Positions 7,980 through 17,652 of a DNA stretch of 64,000 nucleotides are shown piece after piece. The translations under genes and the position numbers were made by a program. This DNA is from Methylosinus sp. Sm6 (GTDB lineage: Bacteria > Pseudomonadota > Alphaproteobacteria > Rhizobiales > Beijerinckiaceae): positions 98,357 to 162,356 of the forward strand of contig NZ_JAINDZ010000007.1 in assembly GCF_019802345.1 (NCBI RefSeq). The letters run 5' to 3'. How positions within the stretch are numbered: position 1 is the stretch's first letter; each line of letters opens with the position of its first letter. The notes beneath the pieces were generated by a model, which searched no databases, was not told where the DNA came from, and saw nothing but the letters and a program-made list of their open reading frames with translations.

Positions 7980-8747
7980 TCAAGCGAGCGCGATCGCCGA
8001 GACGAGCCGGCCATAATCCGGCTCGACGCGATGCACGCTGCGGCGATAGCTGAAGCAGCGCGTCTCATTGGCGTAAGTATCGATGCGCAAATCCACGAAG
8101 GACGCGACCTCCGCCCGCGTCACGCGCGTTGCGATGAAGCCGGGCAGATCGAACAGGCAATGACCTTCGCGCGTCGACGGCGCGAAAAAGCCCGCATGGG
8201 CGGGGTCCTCGGCGCGGAATCGCTCGACGAACTCCGGTCCGACCTCATAGCTCTCGCGCGCGATCGCCGGCCCGAGCGCGACATGAATATCGGCGCGCCG
8301 CGCGCCGCGCCGCTCCATGGCGGCGAGCGTCGCCTCGATCATGCCGAAGATGGCGCCCTTCCAGCCCGCATGGCAGGCGCCGATCACCCCGGCGCGCGCA
8401 TCGACGAAGAGCAGCATGCCGCAATCGGCGCCGGTCACGCCGAGCGCGAGGCCGACGACATCGGTGACGAGCCCGTCGCAGCGCGGCCGCGCCTCGTCCT
8501 GCCAAGGCTCGGCGACATAGAGCGCCTCGTTCGAATGGATCTGATAGGGCACCAGCAGGCGCTCCGCCGCGACGCCGAGGCGACGCGCCATGCGGGCGCG
8601 GTTCTCGCCGACGCGGACCGGATCGTCGCGCGAGCCGACCCCGCCGTTCAGCGAAGCGTAAACGCCGTCCGACACGCCGCCGGCGCGCGTGAAAAAGGCA
8701 TGGGCGACGCCCGGCAGAGCGAGATTTTCGGCGGTCAGCTCGTTCAT
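7980..8747 (-). CDS. pgeF: Peptidoglycan editing factor (laccase-domain protein)
   Basis: A 255-residue member of the YfiH/PgeF family. The E. coli protein removes wrongly incorporated amino acids from UDP-MurNAc peptide precursors; older annotations call it polyphenol oxidase or laccase. The metal-binding residues are visible: His71 in YQIHS, Cys109 in GADC and His126 in ACHAGWKG. Its start overlaps the stop of the upstream methyltransferase gene by 4 bases (ATGA), so translation is probably coupled within the lgt-midA-pgeF unit. That context, next to envelope lipoprotein maturation, fits an envelope role. Confidence 0.9.
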   Translation of the reverse strand: MNELTAENLALPGVAHAFFTRAGGVSDGVYASLNGGVGSRDDPVRVGENRARMARRLGVAAERLLVPYQIHSNEALYVAEPWQDEARPRCDGLVTDVVGLALGVTGADCGMLLFVDARAGVIGACHAGWKGAIFGMIEATLAAMERRGARRADIHVALGPAIARESYEVGPEFVERFRAEDPAHAGFFAPSTREGHCLFDLPGFIATRVTRAEVASFVDLRIDTYANETRCFSYRRSVHRVEPDYGRLVSAIALA

Positions 8748-9826
8748 GGGACGAATCCGGGAAGATCGGGCATGGCCGGATGCGTCACCGCCATCACCTT
8801 GAACAATTCGCCCATGTCGCGCTTCGGCTCGTCGGTCCCAATGAGCCGTTGCAGCGCGGCGGCGATGTCCGCGGCCTGCGCCGGCGTCGCGCGCTTGCTC
8901 AAGGCTTCGGCGCGCTCGACGATGCCCAGCCGCTCCAGGAAGGCGCCCTGCGTCACCGGCCCCTGGACGCGCGCGCCCGCCGCGCTCGCAGCGCGGGCGA
9001 GCGCGGCGAAATCGACATGGGTCGTCAGATCGGCCTCGCCCGGCGCCTCCAGCGGATCGACATAGGCATGCCGCGCCACCGCCTGCAGCGTCTCGCCGAG
9101 GGCGGTCTGCGTGTAGCCATAGTCGACGACGAGCAGGGCGCCGCCCTGCGCCACGAGCCGCGCCGCGATCTCGCTCATCAGCCGCACGCCGACGGCGCCG
9201 ATCTCGATGATCGATCCTTCGGGCGCGTCGACGGTGAGGTCGGGCTCGATCGCCTCGCCGACGCCGAAGGCGAGCGCGCCCGCCTCGTCGAGGCCGACGA
9301 GCCGCTCGCTCCAGCCGCGCGGCGTCTTCACATAATGGCGCACGGGCAGAGCGTCGAAAAACTCATTGGCGAGAAGGATCGCCGGCCCCTGCGGGATCGA
9401 GGCGATGTCGGCGCTCCAGGAGACGCTCGCCTTCGCGTCGGCGAGCGTGCGGCGCTGCGTTGCCTGCAGAACCGGGCTCGTCTCGACGAGATGAACCTGC
9501 ATCGCAGCGAGGAAGCTCGGCGTGATGCGCGCGACGCGCAGCACATCCGACATCAGCGTTCCGCGCCCGGGGCCGAGCTCGATCAGTTGCGCCGGCGCCG
9601 GCGCGCCGGCGGCGCGCCAGGCCTCCTGCGCCCACAGGCCCAGGAGCTCGCCGAACATCTGGCTGATCTCCGGCGCGGTGATGAAATCGCCGCCGGCGCC
9701 GAACGGATCGCGCGTCATGTAATAGCCGAGCGTCGGATGCGAGAGCGCCAGCGACATGAAGCGCTCGAGCGTGATCGGGCCGTCCTGCGCGATCGACGCG
9801 ATGATCTCGTCGCGCAGCGCGCTCAT
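8744..9826 (-). CDS. MidA/NDUFAF7-family SAM-dependent methyltransferase
   Basis: A 360-residue class I methyltransferase-fold protein of the MidA family. The mitochondrial homologue NDUFAF7 dimethylates an arginine in respiratory complex I; the bacterial substrate is not settled. The SAM-binding glycine motif is IELGPGRG, and the N-terminal family block SHPTLGYYMTRDPFGAGGDF is intact. The start MSALRDEII at 9826 overlaps the lgt stop by 4 bases. A longer open frame upstream overlaps lgt and is not real. This lgt-midA-pgeF order is common in alphaproteobacteria. Confidence 0.92.
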   Translation of the reverse strand: MSALRDEIIASIAQDGPITLERFMSLALSHPTLGYYMTRDPFGAGGDFITAPEISQMFGELLGLWAQEAWRAAGAPAPAQLIELGPGRGTLMSDVLRVARITPSFLAAMQVHLVETSPVLQATQRRTLADAKASVSWSADIASIPQGPAILLANEFFDALPVRHYVKTPRGWSERLVGLDEAGALAFGVGEAIEPDLTVDAPEGSIIEIGAVGVRLMSEIAARLVAQGGALLVVDYGYTQTALGETLQAVARHAYVDPLEAPGEADLTTHVDFAALARAASAAGARVQGPVTQGAFLERLGIVERAEALSKRATPAQAADIAAALQRLIGTDEPKRDMGELFKVMAVTHPAMPDLPGFVP

Positions 9827-10638
9827 GCCGCGACCCGCTGCGGGCGAAGCGCGAAAGCGACGAGCGCCGCGCCGACGAGAACCATCGGCGCCGACAGCGC
9901 CATGCCCATGGTGAGCCCGTCGCCGAGCGCCTCGGACACGGGATCGGGCTCGCGGAAGAACTCGCTGGCGATGCGCGCGGCGCCATAGCCGACGCCGAAC
10001 AGGCCCGTCGCGAGGCCGGGCCGCTTCAACGCGCCGCGCCGCGCCGCGACGGCGAGCACGAGGAACAGCGCGAGCCCTTCGAGCCCGGCCTCGTAGAGCT
10101 GGCTCGGATGGCGCGCCACATCGCCCGCGCCCGGAAAGACCATGGCCCACGGAACGTCGCTCGGCCGGCCCCACATCTCCGGCTTGATGAAATTGGCGAG
10201 GCGGCCGAAGAAAATGCCGATCGGCGCCACGGTCGCGCAAATATCGCTCACCGTGAGCGCGAGCACTTTCTCGCGCAGAGCGAACACGCTCATGCCGACG
10301 ATCGCGCCGATGAGCCCGCCATGGAAGGCCATGCCGCCCTTCCAGGTTTTCACGATCTCCTCCGGATGGGCGAAATAGAAGGCGCGCTCATAGAACAGCA
10401 CATGGCCGAGCCGCCCGCCGATGATGACGCCGAGCGCGACATAGACGAGGAGGTCGTCGAGGCTCGCAGGCGAGGGCCGCGGCGTCGCGCTCCACAACCC
10501 ATCGGCGGCGACGAGGCGGCGCGCGCAGGCCCAGCCGAGCGCGAGCCCGGCGATATAGGCGAGCGCATACCAGCGGATCGGAACCGGGCCGATCTCGACG
10601 AGCACCGGATCGATCATCGGAAAGGGAAGAACGAGCAT
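9823..10638 (-). CDS. lgt: Prolipoprotein diacylglyceryl transferase
   Basis: Lgt is an inner-membrane enzyme that transfers diacylglycerol from phosphatidylglycerol to the lipobox cysteine of prolipoproteins, the first step of lipoprotein maturation. The protein is 271 residues with about seven membrane segments. Family signatures are [27 protein letters not shown], and the Lgt signature [15 protein letters not shown] with the essential arginine. It overlaps the midA start by 4 bases and follows the APC permease stop by 43 bp, so the four genes may share a transcript. Confidence 0.96.
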   Translation of the reverse strand: MLVLPFPMIDPVLVEIGPVPIRWYALAYIAGLALGWACARRLVAADGLWSATPRPSPASLDDLLVYVALGVIIGGRLGHVLFYERAFYFAHPEEIVKTWKGGMAFHGGLIGAIVGMSVFALREKVLALTVSDICATVAPIGIFFGRLANFIKPEMWGRPSDVPWAMVFPGAGDVARHPSQLYEAGLEGLALFLVLAVAARRGALKRPGLATGLFGVGYGAARIASEFFREPDPVSEALGDGLTMGMALSAPMVLVGAALVAFALRPQRVAA

Positions 10639-10681
10639 CTTGCAATCCGAGTGTCTGGCCGCGCTTCCACGCCCGCGATTC

Positions 10682-12151
10682 TCAGCCGCGCCGCGTGCGC
10701 AGGCTGCCGTAGCAATAATAGAAGGCGAGGCCGATCGCCATCCAGACGAAGAGACGGATCCAGGTCTCGATCGGCAGGGCGGCCATCAGGCCGAAGCAGG
10801 AGAAAATGCCGATGATCGGCACCACCGGAATGCCCGGCGCGCGGAACGGCCGGTGCAGATCCGGGCTCTTGCGGCGCAGATATATCACCGCGCCGCAGAC
10901 GAGGGCGAAGGCCGAGAGCGTGCCGATCGACACCATCTCGCCGAGAATGGCGATCGGAAACAGGCCGGCGGCGATCGCCACCAGGACGCCGACGACCATC
11001 TGGCTGATCGCGGGCGTGCCCCAGCTTCGGTGCAGCCGGGCGAAGATCGGCGGCAGCAAGCCGTCATGCGCCATCGAGTAGAAGACGCGGGTCTGGCCGA
11101 ACAACAGAGCCAAGATCACAGTGGTGAGGCCGGCGAGGGCGCCGATCTTGACGATCCAGGCCATCCAGGACGCGCCGGTCGCATCCATCGCCACGGCGAT
11201 CGGATCCGGCACATTCAACGTCGTGTAAGATACGACGCCGGTCGCGACGGCGGCGACGGCGATGAACAATATCGTGCAGATGAGGAGCGAGCCGATGATG
11301 CCGACCGGCACGTCGCGCTGCGGGAGCTTGGCCTCCTGCGCCGCGGTCGAGACGGCGTCGAAGCCGATGTAGGAGAAGAAGACGATGGAGGCGCCGCGCA
11401 GCACGCCGCTCCAGCCGAAATGACCGAATTCTCCGGTGTTCTCGGGCACGAAGGGCGTCCAATGCGCCATGTCGACATGGAAGGCGCCGAAGCCGATGAC
11501 GATCAGCACCACCGCCAGCTTCACGAGCACGATGAAATTGTTGAATTGCGAGGATTCGCGCGTGCCGCGCGCCAGCAGCGCGGAGAGCGCCAGCACGACG
11601 AGCGCGGCCGGGACGTTGAAATAGCCGCCGCCGCCGGCATGGCCCGGATCGGCGAACATGGCCGTCGTCCATTGCGGCGGCAGAACGATTCCCAATCCAT
11701 TCAGCACGCGGTTGAAATAGCCGGCCCAGCCGACGGCGACCGTGGCGGCGCCGAGCCCATATTCGAGCACGAGGTCCCAGCCGATGATCCAGGCGAAGAG
11801 CTCGCCGAGCGTGGCGTAAGTATAGGTATAGGCGCTGCCGGCGACGGGAATGAGCGCCGCGAGCTCCGCATAGCACAAGGCGACGAAGGCGCAGGCGAGG
11901 CCGGCGAGCGCGAAGGAGAGCGCGACGCCCGGGCCCGCGGAATTGGCGGCCACAGTGCCGGTCAGCACGAATATGCCGGCGCCGATGATCCCGCCGATGC
12001 CGAGCGCGGTGAGCGAGACGGGACCGAGCGCGCGCGCGAATTTGACGCCCTCGCCACGATCGTGCTCGGCGAGGATTTGCTCGACCGACTTGCGGGCGAA
12101 GAAATGCCGCCTCGGCGTCTTGGCGCCGGTCGTCGTTTTTTGGACCACCAA
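10682..12151 (-). CDS. APC-family amino acid permease
   Basis: A 489-residue inner-membrane amino acid transporter of the APC superfamily, cationic-amino-acid-transporter-like group. The first helix carries [15 protein letters not shown], the unwound substrate-binding motif, and about twelve to fourteen hydrophobic helices follow. The N terminus ([11 protein letters not shown]) and C terminus are predicted to be cytoplasmic. The substrate cannot be read from sequence. It is divergent from msrB, with 180 bp between them, and upstream of lgt on the same strand. Confidence 0.9.
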   Translation of the reverse strand: MVVQKTTTGAKTPRRHFFARKSVEQILAEHDRGEGVKFARALGPVSLTALGIGGIIGAGIFVLTGTVAANSAGPGVALSFALAGLACAFVALCYAELAALIPVAGSAYTYTYATLGELFAWIIGWDLVLEYGLGAATVAVGWAGYFNRVLNGLGIVLPPQWTTAMFADPGHAGGGGYFNVPAALVVLALSALLARGTRESSQFNNFIVLVKLAVVLIVIGFGAFHVDMAHWTPFVPENTGEFGHFGWSGVLRGASIVFFSYIGFDAVSTAAQEAKLPQRDVPVGIIGSLLICTILFIAVAAVATGVVSYTTLNVPDPIAVAMDATGASWMAWIVKIGALAGLTTVILALLFGQTRVFYSMAHDGLLPPIFARLHRSWGTPAISQMVVGVLVAIAAGLFPIAILGEMVSIGTLSAFALVCGAVIYLRRKSPDLHRPFRAPGIPVVPIIGIFSCFGLMAALPIETWIRLFVWMAIGLAFYYCYGSLRTRRG

Positions 12152-12331
12152 ATACCCCTTCCCTGCGAGTGGCGCTCCCGGACGGGAGCGCGGCCCGAAA
12201 TCGGCGGGAGATTATGGTTGCGCCGCGGAGCGGAAACAAGAGCCGGCGTCTCCGGTCTGCTCGCGCCGCCGCAAGCCCGTGCTAGAATGCCCGCCAGAGA
12301 CAGTCCCGAGACCCGCTCGAGGAGACGAGAG

Positions 12332-12733
12332 ATGAAGGACGATCAATTCGCGGTGACGCGCGCCGACGAGGAATGGCGCGCCCGCCTGACGCCCGAGCAA
12401 TATGCGGTGATGCGCGAGCATGGCACCGAGCGGCCCGGCAGCTGCGCCCTCAACGAGGAAAAGCGCGCCGGCGTCTTCACCTGCGCCGGATGCGATCAGC
12501 CGCTATTCGCCTCCCGCCAGAAATTCGACAGCGGCACCGGCTGGCCCAGCTTCTTCGATCCGGTCGAGGGCTCGGTCGCGACCACCGTCGACCGCAGCTA
12601 TGGCATGGTCCGGACGGAAGTCCATTGCAGCCGCTGCGGTTCTCATCTCGGCCATGTCTTTCCCGACGGCCCGCCGCCGACGGGGTTGCGCTACTGCATC
12701 AACGGCGTCGCGCTGAATTTTTTTCCGGAGTGA
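12332..12733 (+). CDS. msrB: Peptide-methionine (R)-S-oxide reductase
   Basis: MsrB reduces methionine-R-sulfoxide in oxidised proteins using thioredoxin. It has 133 residues. The structural zinc ligands Cys51, Cys54, Cys99 and Cys102 are present, and the catalytic residue is Cys122 in LRYCING. The usual resolving cysteine in SGCGWPSF-type enzymes is Thr here (SGTGWPSF), so another reductant path is likely. The start at 12332 follows GAGGAG. The frame is open far upstream opposite the permease, but that part is an antisense shadow. The partner msrA is at 35.5 kb, not adjacent. Confidence 0.95.
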   Translation: MKDDQFAVTRADEEWRARLTPEQYAVMREHGTERPGSCALNEEKRAGVFTCAGCDQPLFASRQKFDSGTGWPSFFDPVEGSVATTVDRSYGMVRTEVHCSRCGSHLGHVFPDGPPPTGLRYCINGVALNFFPE

Positions 12734-12765
12734 CGCTCGGGTGGGCGTTGTCCCATTCGTCGAGC

Positions 12766-12804
12766 GACCCACCCCTCCCCCGCTCGTGGGGGGCAGGGTG
12801 GGGT
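12766..12804. repeat. GC-rich imperfect palindrome after msrB
   Basis: Runs of CCCACCCC and CTCCCCC are opposed by GGGGGG and GGGTGGGG, forming an imperfect hairpin about 35 bases beyond the msrB stop. It resembles intergenic repeats common in rhizobia and may end the msrB transcript, though it has no U tract. Confidence 0.5.
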
Positions 12805-13228
12805 CCCGACCTTCCACCGGCGCCGCCCGACCCACCTCTAGAGATAGCGGCACACCGTTCTGCTGATTCGTCGAGCCGAAAATGCTCGGCCTTTGCTGGG
12901 ATTTTCGTCCCAGGCGGCGATCGTCTGGGCGCCGCCCCCGTGCTAGCCTGAACGAGTGGGGTTCGGGCAGGGTCTACAGCCCGGCTGATCGAATATGGCG
13001 GTCTCCCCATATGCGTCTCCGAGCGAAGAGGGAATGCGCAATTCCCCCTGTTTTCGGGGCGATAGACGCGTGCGCCGCGACAATAATTTCCCTTGACGAG
13101 GAAATTCGCTTTCCGCCATAGGGGCGGCGCGGGCGAGTTTTCGACCGGATGCCGCGAGGGGCGACAACGCGCCGAAGGCGCGGGACTGCATCCGGGGACA
13201 ACTTGATGAAGCAATCGGAAGGTTCTAA

Positions 13229-13276
13229 CTTCGCCGCTCGATAACGGCGAAGACCGGGCGAGCCGTGGTCTTCGCC
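13229..13276 (+). promoter_or_regulatory. Predicted alternative hairpins in the ftfL 5' leader
   Basis: Segment A, CTTCGCCG (13229-13236), pairs perfectly with B, CGGCGAAG (13245-13252). B is also part of GGCGAAGACC (13246-13255), which pairs over 10 bp with C, GGTCTTCGCC (13267-13276). A-B and B-C cannot form together, the usual layout of an RNA switch or attenuator. The hairpins end 100 bases before the ftfL start codon. The structures are read from complementarity only; the ligand and direction of control are unknown. Confidence 0.45.
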
Positions 13277-13375
13277 CCGCAGCCGTTTGCGCGTCCTCGG
13301 GCGGTCTCGCGCGGCGCGGACATAAAACTTCGAAGGGCCGAGCGAAACGCTTCGAGCGAGGGGAGAAAAATTTAA

Positions 13376-15103
13376 ATGTCCGAAACGTCCACCCCCGCCG
13401 CGAGCGGGAAAGGCAACCAGCATCTTTCTCCCAAGTCCGACATCGAGATCTCGCAAGCCGCATCGATGCGGCCGATTGTCGATGTCGCGCGCGAGAAGCT
13501 CGGCATCCCCGCCGAACATGTGTTGCCTTACGGACATTACAAGGCGAAAATCTCCCTAGATTATCTCTCCTCCCTGAAGGACCGCCCGGACGGCAAGCTC
13601 GTTCTCGTCACCGCCATCACGCCGACGCCCGCCGGCGAGGGCAAGACGACGACCACGGTCGGCCTCGGCGACGCGCTCAACCACATCGGCAAGAAGGCCA
13701 TCATGTGCCTTCGCGAGCCGAGCCTCGGCCCCTGCTTCGGCGTGAAGGGCGGAGCCGCCGGCGGCGGCTATGCACAAGTCGTGCCGATGGAGGACATCAA
13801 CCTTCACTTCACCGGCGACTTCCACGCCATCGGAACGGCCAATAATCTGCTCGCCGCGCTGATCGACAATCACGTCTATTGGGGCAATGCGCTCGGCATC
13901 GACCCGCGCCGCATCTCCTGGCGCCGCGCCGTGGACATGAACGACCGCGCATTGCGCTCGATCGTCTCCTCGCTCGGCGGCGTCGCCAACGGCTTCCCCC
14001 GCGAGGACGGGTTCGACATCACCGTCGCCTCGGAGGTGATGGCGATCTTCTGCCTCGCCACCAGCCTCGAGGATCTGCAGCGCCGGCTCGGCGACATCAT
14101 CGTCGCCCAGACGCGCGACAAGAAGAGCATCCGCGCCTCCGAGCTGAAGGCGCAGGGCTCCATGGCCGCGCTGCTGAAGGACGCGATCGCGCCGAACCTC
14201 GTGCAGACGCTCGAGAATAATCCGGCCTTCATCCATGGCGGGCCGTTTGCCAACATCGCCCATGGCTGCAACTCCGTCATCGCCACCAAGGCGGCGCTGA
14301 AGCTCGCCGATTATGTGGTGACGGAGGCCGGCTTCGGCGCCGATCTCGGCGCGGAGAAGTTCTTCGACATCAAATGCCGCAAGGCGGGGCTCACGCCCGA
14401 CGTCACCGTCATCGTCGCGACAATTCGCGCGCTGAAGATGCACGGCGGCGTCGCCAAGGACGATCTCAAGGTCGAGAATGTCGCGGCGCTGGAGAAGGGC
14501 TTCGCCAATTTGAAGCGTCACATCGCCAATGTGCAGAAGTTCGGCGTGCCGGTGATCGTCTCGGTCAACCGCTTCAGCACCGACACGCAGGCGGAGATCG
14601 AGCTGCTGCAGAAGCTGAGCCAGGCCGAGGGCGTCGATTGCGTGCTCGCCGATCATTGGGGCTCGGGCGGCGAGGGCGCGGCCGAGCTCGCGCATAAGGT
14701 CGTCGCGACGATCGAATCCAAGCCCTCGCAGTTCAAGCCGCTCTACGCGGACGATCTGCCGCTGGTCGAGAAGGTGCGCACCATCGCGCGCGAGCTCTAT
14801 GGCGCCTCCGACATCGCGCTCGATCCATCGGTGAAGACGCGCTTCGCCGAGCTGGAGAAGGAAGGCTTCGGCCATCTGCCGGTCTGCATCGCCAAGACGC
14901 AATACAGCTTCTCGACCGACGCCAACGCCAAGGGCGCGCCTTCGGGCCATGTGATCCCGGTGCGCGAGCTGCGCCTGTCGGCCGGCGCCGAATTCGTCGT
15001 CGTGATCTGCGGCGACATCATGACCATGCCCGGCCTGCCCAAGGTCCCCGCCGCCAATAATATCGAGGTCGGCGCGGACGGACGCATCGCCGGCCTGTTC
15101 TAA
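13376..15103 (+). CDS. ftfL: Formate--tetrahydrofolate ligase
   Basis: This enzyme uses ATP to join formate to tetrahydrofolate, giving 10-formyl-H4F, the entry of formate-derived carbon into the serine cycle of methylotrophs. The 575-residue protein has the ATP loop [12 protein letters not shown] at 82-93 and the conserved [20 protein letters not shown] and HFTGDFHAI blocks. It leads the serine-cycle cluster, with sga 100 bp downstream. A GAGGGGAG sequence about 10 bases upstream serves as ribosome site. In this setting it works in the assimilatory direction with FchA and MtdA, which follow. The leader may fold into alternative hairpins. Confidence 0.97.
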   Translation: MSETSTPAASGKGNQHLSPKSDIEISQAASMRPIVDVAREKLGIPAEHVLPYGHYKAKISLDYLSSLKDRPDGKLVLVTAITPTPAGEGKTTTTVGLGDALNHIGKKAIMCLREPSLGPCFGVKGGAAGGGYAQVVPMEDINLHFTGDFHAIGTANNLLAALIDNHVYWGNALGIDPRRISWRRAVDMNDRALRSIVSSLGGVANGFPREDGFDITVASEVMAIFCLATSLEDLQRRLGDIIVAQTRDKKSIRASELKAQGSMAALLKDAIAPNLVQTLENNPAFIHGGPFANIAHGCNSVIATKAALKLADYVVTEAGFGADLGAEKFFDIKCRKAGLTPDVTVIVATIRALKMHGGVAKDDLKVENVAALEKGFANLKRHIANVQKFGVPVIVSVNRFSTDTQAEIELLQKLSQAEGVDCVLADHWGSGGEGAAELAHKVVATIESKPSQFKPLYADDLPLVEKVRTIARELYGASDIALDPSVKTRFAELEKEGFGHLPVCIAKTQYSFSTDANAKGAPSGHVIPVRELRLSAGAEFVVVICGDIMTMPGLPKVPAANNIEVGADGRIAGLF

Positions 15104-15203
15104 AACGCGGCCGTCGCGGCAAGAAGCTTCGGGCGCCGGGCTCGTCAGTCCGCGGCGTCCGGCGAATAATCAGGAACCGATGAGCTCGAAGGGAGCCCAA
15201 CAC

Positions 15204-16397
15204 ATGTCGAATTCCAGAATTCCGGGCCGCAATTTTCTGTTCGTTCCGGGCCCGACCAATATTCCGGACCGCATTCTGCGCGCGATGCACGTCGTGTCCG
15301 AGGACCATCGTTCGCCGAAGTTCCCGGAGCTGACGCTGCCGCTGTTCACGCAGCTCAAGAAGGTGTTCAAGACCGAGAGCGGCCAGGCCTTCATCTTCCC
15401 GGCGTCCGGCACCGGCGGCTGGGAAGCGGCGATCACCAACACTCTGTCGCCCGGCGACAAGGTCATCGCCCAGCGCTTCGGCCAGTTCACCCATCTTTGG
15501 ATCGACCTCGCCAAGCGCATCGGCCTCGACGTGATCGAGCAGGACGAGGAGTGGGGCGTCGGCAACAACGCCGAGCGCATCGAAGAGACGCTGAAGGCCG
15601 ACAAGAATCACGAGATCAAGGCCGTCTTCGCCACGCATAACGAGACCGCCACGGGCGTCACCTCCGACATCGGCGCGGTGCGCAAGGCGATCGACAACGC
15701 CAAGCATCCGGCGATGCTGTTCGTCGACGGCGTGAGCTCGGTCGGCTCGCTCGACTTCAAGCAGGACGAATGGGGCGTCGACGTCGCCGTGTCCGGCTCG
15801 CAGAAGGGCTTCATGCTGCCGGCCGGCCTCGCCATCATGAGCGTCAGCCAGAAGGCGTTGCAGGCCGGCGAGACCGCCAAGCTGCATCGCGCCTATTTCG
15901 ACTTCCAGGACCACATCAAGGCCAACGCCACCGGCTACTTCCCCTATACGCCGGCGCTGCCGCTGCTCTACGGCCTGCGCGAGTCGTTGAATGTGCTGTT
16001 CGAGGAAGGACTCGATCAGGTCTATGCGCGTCATCACCATCTCGCCGAGGGCGTTCGCGCCGCCGTCGCGGCCTGGGGCCTCAAGCCTTGCGCCAAGGAG
16101 GCCAAGTGGAACTCCGACACGGTGACCGCGATCGTGGTGCCGGAAGGCTTCGACGCCGCCAAGGTGATCGAGATCGCCTACAAGCGCTACAATCTCGCGC
16201 TCGGCGCCGGCCTCAACAAGGTCGCGGGCAAGGTGTTCCGCATCGGCCATCTCGGCGACCTCAACGAGCTGATGCTGCTCGGCGCCATCGCCGGCGCGGA
16301 GATGGCGATGCTCGATGTCGGCATTCCGGTCACCGCCGGCAGCGGCGTCGCGGCGGCTCAGGCCGTCTATCGCGCCAATCCGCTGCTGCAGGTCTGA
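15204..16397 (+). CDS. sga: Serine--glyoxylate aminotransferase
   Basis: This PLP enzyme transfers the amino group of serine to glyoxylate, giving hydroxypyruvate and glycine, a defining serine-cycle step. The 397-residue protein begins MSNSRIPGRNFLFVPGPTN, close to methylotroph homologues. The PLP lysine is Lys201 in SGSQKGFMLPAGL. The ATG at 15204 is preferred over one 8 codons upstream because GGGAG is well spaced and the family starts here. Its products feed HprA (next gene) and the glycine pool. A strong hairpin with a T-rich tail follows the stop. Confidence 0.96.
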   Translation: MSNSRIPGRNFLFVPGPTNIPDRILRAMHVVSEDHRSPKFPELTLPLFTQLKKVFKTESGQAFIFPASGTGGWEAAITNTLSPGDKVIAQRFGQFTHLWIDLAKRIGLDVIEQDEEWGVGNNAERIEETLKADKNHEIKAVFATHNETATGVTSDIGAVRKAIDNAKHPAMLFVDGVSSVGSLDFKQDEWGVDVAVSGSQKGFMLPAGLAIMSVSQKALQAGETAKLHRAYFDFQDHIKANATGYFPYTPALPLLYGLRESLNVLFEEGLDQVYARHHHLAEGVRAAVAAWGLKPCAKEAKWNSDTVTAIVVPEGFDAAKVIEIAYKRYNLALGAGLNKVAGKVFRIGHLGDLNELMLLGAIAGAEMAMLDVGIPVTAGSGVAAAQAVYRANPLLQV

Positions 16398-16405
16398 TGA
16401 TTTTC

Positions 16406-16440
16406 ACGGCCTCGCCCTCGCGGGGGCGAGGCCGTTCTTT
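16406..16440 (+). terminator. Intrinsic terminator between sga and hprA
   Basis: A 12-bp perfect GC-rich stem, ACGGCCTCGCCC (16406-16417) with GGGCGAGGCCGT (16424-16435), has a 6-base loop and is followed by TCTTT. It lies 9 bases after the sga stop and 76 bases before hprA. It should split or weaken transcription inside the serine-cycle cluster. Confidence 0.8.
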
Positions 16441-16515
16441 CAGAATGATGCGCGACGATAAACGTCGCACGCCGGCTGTGTCGAATTGGCCGCGACTGCG
16501 GGGGAAGAAACAATC

Positions 16516-17457
16516 ATGTCGCACAAAATCGTCTTTCTCGATCGCGAGACGCTCGACGCCGATCTGCGCAAGCCGAATTTCCCGCATGACTATGTCGAAT
16601 ACGCCCAGAGCTCTCCGGCCGATGTGGTCGAGCGTTTGAAGGGCGCGACCATCGCCATCACCAACAAGGTGCCGCTGCGCGAGGAGACGCTGAAGCAGCT
16701 TCCCGATCTGAAGCTGATCGCCGTCGCCGCCACCGGCACGGATGTGATCGACAAGGCCTATGCGACGGCCAATGGAATCACTGTCTCCAACATCCGCAAT
16801 TACGCCTTCAACACGCTTCCCGAGCATGTGATCGCGCTCATTTTCGCGCTGCGCCGCAATCTCGTGAACTATGTGGATTCCGTGCGTCGCGGCCGTTGGC
16901 AGGAGGCGAGCCAGTTCTGCTATTTCGACTATCCGATCTATGACATCGCCGGCTCGACGCTCGGCATCATCGGCTATGGCGCGCTCGGCAAATCGATCGC
17001 GACGCGCGCCGAGGCGCTCGGCATGAAGATGCTCGTCAACGACGTCGTGCCGGGTCCGAACATCGTCGATATTCCGACCATTCTGCGCGAGGCGGATGTC
17101 GTCACGCTCAATCTGCCGCTGACGCCGCAGACCAAGAATATGATCGGCGCCAAAGAGCTCGCCTCGATGAAGAAGACGGCGATCCTCATCAACACGGCGC
17201 GCGGCGGCATCGTCGACGAGCAGGCGCTCGCGGACGCGCTGCGCAATGGCGTGATCGCCGGCGCCGGCTTCGACGTGCTGACCGTCGAGCCGCCCAAGCA
17301 GGGCAATATTCTGCTCGATCCGACGATCCCGAACCTCATCGTCACGCCGCATGTCGCCTGGGCGTCGAAGGAGGCGATGCAGGTGCTCGCCGATCAGCTC
17401 ATCGACAATGTCGACGCTTTCGTCGCCGGCGCGCCGCGCAATGTGGTGACCGCGTAA
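16516..17457 (+). CDS. hprA: Hydroxypyruvate reductase (NADH)
   Basis: HprA reduces hydroxypyruvate to D-glycerate, the serine-cycle step after serine-glyoxylate aminotransferase. The 313-residue D-2-hydroxyacid dehydrogenase has the nucleotide motif GIIGYGALG near residue 150 and the catalytic Arg229, Glu258 and His279. The ATG at 16516 (MSHKIVFLDR) is chosen; the ORF is open 10 codons further. It lies after the sga terminator, so it may depend on readthrough or its own promoter. Downstream is a long inverted repeat before mtdA. Substrate assignment rests on the cluster. Confidence 0.94.
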   Translation: MSHKIVFLDRETLDADLRKPNFPHDYVEYAQSSPADVVERLKGATIAITNKVPLREETLKQLPDLKLIAVAATGTDVIDKAYATANGITVSNIRNYAFNTLPEHVIALIFALRRNLVNYVDSVRRGRWQEASQFCYFDYPIYDIAGSTLGIIGYGALGKSIATRAEALGMKMLVNDVVPGPNIVDIPTILREADVVTLNLPLTPQTKNMIGAKELASMKKTAILINTARGGIVDEQALADALRNGVIAGAGFDVLTVEPPKQGNILLDPTIPNLIVTPHVAWASKEAMQVLADQLIDNVDAFVAGAPRNVVTA

Positions 17458-17495
17458 GCGGCCTCGCGGTCGCCTCGCGTCTGCCCCGGCGTCAT

Positions 17496-17623
17496 GGCCG
17501 GGCTCGTCCCGGCCATCCACGCCCGAGGGCGGCGCAGCGGTCGAGACGAAGTTGAAACATATCGACAGCGCCTCGGGCGCTTCGCGCGATCTCGTGGCGT
17601 GGGTGGCAGGGACGAGCCCGGCC
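17496..17623. repeat. Long imperfect inverted repeat between hprA and mtdA
   Basis: Two 28-bp arms (17496-17523 and 17596-17623) are reverse complements with three mismatches; each includes the core GCCGGGCTCGTCCC. The interior of about 72 bp could form a cruciform or a large RNA hairpin. The core, together with ATGGCC, matches a repeat common in Rhizobiales intergenic DNA. A partial copy of the core is at 56234-56253 in the opposite orientation. Confidence 0.75.
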
Positions 17624-17652
17624 AGGACGGACAGCCTTTCGCAGGAACTGCT

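Larger units (their letters stand above)
12734..13375 (+). other. Long non-coding region upstream of the serine-cycle cluster
   Basis: This 642-bp region holds no convincing gene. It carries an imperfect GC-rich palindrome at 12766-12804 and several small hairpins. The proximal part, about 13190-13375, looks like a structured 5' leader of ftfL (see 13229-13276). A 79-codon open frame inside shows no signal and was not called. The promoter of the serine-cycle genes is expected here, but no sigma-70 box was identified with confidence. Confidence 0.6.

Noticed and set aside
10640..12331. Long upstream extension of msrB
   Set aside because: It is antisense to the APC permease. The true msrB start has a strong ribosome site at 12332.
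12882..13121. 79-codon frame upstream of ftfL
   Set aside because: No family, no ribosome site and codon use unlike a gene.
13190..13375. Known tetrahydrofolate or glycine riboswitch before ftfL
   Set aside because: No conserved core of either class was recognised; only the alternative pairing could be supported.
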